DNA from: Rhodospirillaceae bacterium
GTDB lineage: Bacteria > Pseudomonadota > Alphaproteobacteria > DSM-16000 > Inquilinaceae
NCBI GenBank assembly: GCA_020425485.1
Contig: JAGQRL010000265.1
Coordinates: 1 to 9,385, forward strand
Reading direction: 5' to 3'
DNA: 9,385 nucleotides
In this document: positions 6,497 to 9,385 of the stretch, piece after piece
How the letters are laid out: every line of letters starts with the position of its first letter
Position numbering within the stretch: position 1 is the first letter of the stretch
Translations under genes and position numbers: made by a program
Notes under the pieces: model-generated
The model's input: only the letters and a program-made list of their open reading frames with translations
Databases searched by the model: none
Told to the model about the DNA's origin: nothing

Positions 6497-6532
6497 TCGG
6501 CTGTCAACCGCACAGCACCGGCCCGCAGCGGC

Positions 6533-7426
6533 CTATTCGCAGGCCAGGTCCGGCACCTGTTCCACCGTGGCCAGGGTGGCGATGGAGCGCAGCCGGCCGG
6601 TGATGTAGATGCTGTCGACCACGATGCCGTTTTCCAGGATCACCGAATCCTCTTCGCGCAGCGGGTCGGTGCCGTCGTCGATGCGTTCGATGTGGAAGCG
6701 CCAGCCGGGGTGATCCAGCAGCTCCGCCGCCTCCGGGCCGGCGAGGAAGGCTTCCGCCCCGTTCACCTCGGCCACCACCGTGGCGGTTTCCGTTACCAGG
6801 GTGGTGCGGCTGGGGCTCAGCGTGTGCGCCTGGGTTTCGGTTTCGCCGGCCGCGGCGCGTTCCAGGCGCTCGCGCAGCACATGGATGGGAAACGCCGTTC
6901 CGGGGGCGAGGTCGAGGCTTTCGGAGCGATTGACGTCGAAGGTGCGGTCGATCACCGCAAGCTGGCCGGACTGGCCGTCGTACTCGCCAACCGCCGTCAC
7001 CTCGCCGTGTTCGGTGTTGATCACCGCCCCGGCCGTGTTGAGCGTGCGGCTCAGGCTCACGCTGGTCATCTCGTAGTGGTCGCCGCTGTCGGCCTCCGCC
7101 TCCGTCAAAGTAAGGCTGGTTTCGATCACCGTGTCCTCTTCGCCCTGGCTGGAGGTTTCCAGAACCATCTCCACCTGCGAGCGGCCGCAGCCATGGGCGA
7201 AGGTGTAGGTCAGCGTTCCGGCATCGCGCTGGCCGGCCACCCCTTCCAGCTCCGCCACCAGGTCATAGACCGCCCTGTGCGACACCAGCTCCACATCGGC
7301 CCGCGCCGGTGCACCGGGCAGCAGCACCGCCGCCACCGCCACGGGCAGCGCCAACAGGCTGCTCTTCGTTCGTCCATCGACGGGTTTTCGTCGGGGCCAC
7401 CGCCCCCGGTGGCGTTGCTCGCTCAC
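6533..7426 (-). CDS. eipB: EipB-like periplasmic envelope integrity protein (DUF1849)
   Basis: This 297-residue exported protein fits the EipB/DUF1849 family, periplasmic spiral beta-barrel-like proteins needed for envelope integrity in Brucella and other alphaproteobacteria. A basic N-terminus is followed by a hydrophobic segment (about 23-38) and a signal peptidase site after APARA (residue 43). The mature part begins DVELVSHRAVYDL, the family's characteristic opening, and contains GTAFPIHVLRERLERAA (176-192), matching the conserved FPxxHL-x-x-L-x-x-A region. Two cysteines remain in the mature protein, C80 (HGCG) and C296 (next to last residue), matching the family's conserved disulfide pair. 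GTG 7426 was chosen because GGAG lies 9 bases upstream and it leaves a normal signal peptide; no ATG lies in a suitable place. Twin arginines (PRRKP) do not form a convincing Tat motif. It diverges from rsmE with a 99-base gap. Confidence 0.85.
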   Translation of the reverse strand: MSEQRHRGRWPRRKPVDGRTKSSLLALPVAVAAVLLPGAPARADVELVSHRAVYDLVAELEGVAGQRDAGTLTYTFAHGCGRSQVEMVLETSSQGEEDTVIETSLTLTEAEADSGDHYEMTSVSLSRTLNTAGAVINTEHGEVTAVGEYDGQSGQLAVIDRTFDVNRSESLDLAPGTAFPIHVLRERLERAAAGETETQAHTLSPSRTTLVTETATVVAEVNGAEAFLAGPEAAELLDHPGWRFHIERIDDGTDPLREEDSVILENGIVVDSIYITGRLRSIATLATVEQVPDLACE

Positions 7427-7514
7427 AGCGCTATTCTCCACATCGCGCCGAAGCGCCTGGAAGCGGCGGTCGGCCTGGTCCACGCAGCAGCATCCCCACC
7501 CAAGCACGCGCCTG

Positions 7515-7522
7515 AGGAGGAG
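7515..7522 (+). promoter_or_regulatory. Shine-Dalgarno that decides the rsmE start
   Basis: A perfect AGGAGG (7515-7520) sits within GAGGAGGAG. Its end is 5 bases before CTG 7526-7528. No in-frame ATG, GTG or TTG lies between it and TTG 7550, which is too far for it to serve. Confidence 0.75.
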
Positions 7523-7525
7523 CCC

Positions 7526-8317
7526 CTGAACGACCTGCCACGCACGCGCTTGTATGTGGGGTCGCCACTCGGTCCGGCTGCGTCCGTGCCGCTGACGCCA
7601 ACACAAACGCACCATCTCAATATTGTTTTACGGAAAAACGCCGGAGATGCCATCCGCCTATTTAATGGGCAGGACGGCGAATGGCTGGCGCGGCTTGAGC
7701 AGATTGGCCGGTCCGGCGGGTCGGCGGTGGCCGAACGCCAGCTCCGTCCCCAATCAGCGGGCCCCGACATCCGCCTGCTGGTCCCCCCCCTGAAACGCGG
7801 GCGCATCGAGTGGCTGGTGGAGAAGGCGACCGAGCTGGGGGTGGCCGAGATCCAGCTCATATTAACCATCCACACCGATGCCCAGCGGCCCAAGGCCGAC
7901 AAGCTGGCCATCCACGCGGTGGAAGCAGCCCAGCAATGCGAGCGGCTTGACGTGCCGGCCCTGCACCCGCCGGTCCCCCTTCCCGAGGTGCTGGCCGCCT
8001 GGCCGGCCGGGCGCCCGCTGGTGGTGGCGGCCGAACGGGCGCCCGCATCCGGCCCGCCGCCGCCCGGCCTGGCGGAGGTGGCCCGCCAGCATTCCTGCGG
8101 TCCGGCGGGCCTTCTGGTGGGTCCGGAGGGCGGCTTCACGGTATCGGAACTTGACGATCTAAGGGACTTGCCGTTTGTTGCGCTGGTCGGCCTGGGACCG
8201 CGCATTCTGCGTGCGGAAACGGCCGCCCTGGCCGCCCTGGCCTGTTGGCAATGCCTGGCCGGCGACGGCTCCGTCTCACCGCCGTTGCGTAGCCTTGTGA
8301 CGACCGGCGCTTGCTGA
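7526..8317 (+). CDS. rsmE: 16S rRNA (uracil-1498-N3)-methyltransferase RsmE, apparent CTG start
   Basis: RsmE methylates N3 of U1498 in 16S rRNA of the 30S subunit using S-adenosylmethionine. The 263 residues comprise an N-terminal PUA-like domain (about 7-75, with RTRLYVGSPL and H30 L31) and a SPOUT methyltransferase with a trefoil knot. Conserved stretches are KRGRIEWLVEKATELGV (90-106), EAAQQCERL (133-141), LLVGPEGGF (196-204) and LGPRILRAETAAL (223-235), the last two forming the cofactor pocket. The start is unusual. The family opening R-x-R-L-[FY]-V must lie just after the start, AGGAGG is perfectly placed, and the only codon at the right distance is CTG 7526. TTG 7550 or GTG 7556 would cut into the first strand, and upstream starts would overlap eipB. 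A sequencing error is the alternative. gshA follows 64 bases downstream, a usual alphaproteobacterial order. Confidence 0.93.
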   Translation: MNDLPRTRLYVGSPLGPAASVPLTPTQTHHLNIVLRKNAGDAIRLFNGQDGEWLARLEQIGRSGGSAVAERQLRPQSAGPDIRLLVPPLKRGRIEWLVEKATELGVAEIQLILTIHTDAQRPKADKLAIHAVEAAQQCERLDVPALHPPVPLPEVLAAWPAGRPLVVAAERAPASGPPPPGLAEVARQHSCGPAGLLVGPEGGFTVSELDDLRDLPFVALVGLGPRILRAETAALAALACWQCLAGDGSVSPPLRSLVTTGAC

Positions 8318-8381
8318 CCGGGCCGGGTGGACCCATGTCACGGCATGCTCCGCAACGGCGGCGGAGTGGGAGACACCGACC

Positions 8382-9385
8382 ATGGTGGTTATGGAAGCGG
8401 ACTGCGGGGCCCAGCCGGTCACGTCCAAGCGGCAGCTCGTGGAGTATGTGGAGGCCGGGTGCAAGCCGCGCGAGCGCTGGCGCATCGGCACCGAGCACGA
8501 GAAGTTCGTGTTCCACACGGACACCCTGCGGCCGGTGGCCTATGAAGGGGCCGACGGCATCGGCGCCCTCCTGGAGGGCATGACCCGCTATGGCTGGGAG
8601 CCGAAATACGAGGACGGGCGCATCATCGCCCTGAAGGATGCCACCGGCGGGTCCATCACCCTGGAGCCCGGCGGCCAGTTCGAGCTGTCCGGCGCGCCGC
8701 TGAAGACCATCCACCAGACCTGCGACGAGGTGCACGAGCACCTGCGCGAGCTGCGCGCGGTGAACGACGAGCTGGGCCTCGGCATGCTCGGCCTCGGCTT
8801 CGATCCGAAATGGCGGCGCGACGAGATCCCGTGGATGCCCAAGGGCCGCTACGCCATCATGCGGCGCTACATGCCGACGGTGGGAAGCCTGGGGCTCGAC
8901 ATGATGAGCCGCACCTGCACCGTGCAGGTGAACCTCGACTTCGAATCCGAAGACTGCATGGTGAAGAAGTTCCGCGTGGCCCTGGCGCTGCAGCCGATCG
9001 CCACCGCGCTGTTCGCCAATTCGCCCTTCATCGAAGGCAAGCCGGCGGGCTTCCTCAGCATCCGCGGGCATACCTGGACCGATACCGACCCCGACCGCAC
9101 CGGCGACCTGCCCTTCGTGTTCGAGGACGGCTTCGGCTTCGAGCGCTACGTCGACTACGTGCTCGACACGCCGATGTATTTCGTGGCGCGCGAGGGCCGC
9201 TTCGTCGATGTCGCCGGCGCCTCCTTCCGCGACTTCATGGAGGGGCGGCTGGCCGCCCTGCCGGGCGAGCTGCCCACCATGGACGACTGGGTGGACCACA
9301 TGACCACCGTGTTCCCCGATGTGCGCCTGAAGCACTATCTGGAGATGCGTGGTGCCGATTCCGGCCCGTGGCGGCGCATCTGCGC
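8382..9385 (+). CDS. gshA: Glutamate-cysteine ligase, 3' end beyond the window
   Basis: This enzyme makes gamma-glutamylcysteine from glutamate, cysteine and ATP, the first and limiting step of glutathione synthesis. The frame is open to the window edge, giving 334 residues of an expected 450-460. It belongs to the GCS2 plant/alphaproteobacterial type, unlike the E. coli enzyme. Recognisable motifs are IGTEHEKF (35-42), LEPGGQFELSG (94-104), YAIMRRYMPTVGSLG (157-171), SRTCTVQVNLDF (176-187) and KHYLEMRGAD (317-326), which line the ATP and glutamate sites of this family. ATG 8382 was chosen because GGGAG (8368-8372) lies 9 bases upstream; ATG 8391 is a less well-placed alternative. A small inverted repeat (CTCCGC/GCGGAG, 8348-8366) precedes the ribosome binding site. 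The gene probably shares a transcript with rsmE. Confidence 0.95.
   Translation, partial: MVVMEADCGAQPVTSKRQLVEYVEAGCKPRERWRIGTEHEKFVFHTDTLRPVAYEGADGIGALLEGMTRYGWEPKYEDGRIIALKDATGGSITLEPGGQFELSGAPLKTIHQTCDEVHEHLRELRAVNDELGLGMLGLGFDPKWRRDEIPWMPKGRYAIMRRYMPTVGSLGLDMMSRTCTVQVNLDFESEDCMVKKFRVALALQPIATALFANSPFIEGKPAGFLSIRGHTWTDTDPDRTGDLPFVFEDGFGFERYVDYVLDTPMYFVAREGRFVDVAGASFRDFMEGRLAALPGELPTMDDWVDHMTTVFPDVRLKHYLEMRGADSGPWRRIC

Noticed and set aside
6497..6532. Shared terminator between def and eipB
   Set aside because: GCTGT/ACAGC gives only a 5-bp stem, with no T-run on either strand.
7436..7615. Longer eipB start upstream of GTG 7426
   Set aside because: The extension would overlap rsmE, is Cys- and Trp-rich without the character of a signal peptide, and ignores the well-placed GGAG before GTG 7426.

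Overview
The window is about 70% GC and looks like a chromosomal housekeeping region of an alphaproteobacterium. The main pointers are an EipB/DUF1849 envelope protein, a plant/alphaproteobacterial-type glutamate-cysteine ligase next to rsmE, and the dnaX-ybaB pair with recR close by. I cannot name a genus from sequence alone. A Rhodospirillales-like origin is only a guess from the GC content and gene set.

Layout from left to right. (1) An imperfect palindromic repeat fills bases 1-69 and directly precedes uup, an ABC-F type ATPase (97-1926, +). (2) A rhomboid intramembrane protease (1923-2594, -) converges on uup so closely that the two stop codons share the same CTAG. (3) A 392-base gene-free stretch (2595-2986) is less GC-rich at its left end. 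It holds two inverted repeats, a structured small-RNA candidate ending in a strong intrinsic terminator (about 2796-2920), and a likely dnaX promoter placed almost on the dnaX start codon. (4) dnaX (2987-4843) overlaps ybaB (4827-5150), and an intrinsic terminator follows. (5) A second copy of the palindromic repeat lies between that terminator and recR (5280-5873). (6) def (5978-6496) converges on eipB (6533-7426, -). (7) rsmE (7526-8317) diverges from eipB, appears to start at CTG, and is followed by gshA (8382 to the right edge, incomplete).

By role the window covers ribosome and translation maintenance (Uup, peptide deformylase, RsmE), DNA replication and repair (DnaX, YbaB, RecR), the envelope (rhomboid, EipB) and glutathione synthesis (GshA). 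uup, dnaX, recR and def have no visible Shine-Dalgarno sequence. ybaB, eipB, rsmE and gshA have clear ones.

I see no phage, transposon, CRISPR or defence system. The points most worth checking are the uncharacterised small RNA, the palindromic element found just upstream of two start codons, the CTG start of rsmE, the possibly leaderless dnaX transcript, and the reduced zinc-cysteine set of DnaX.
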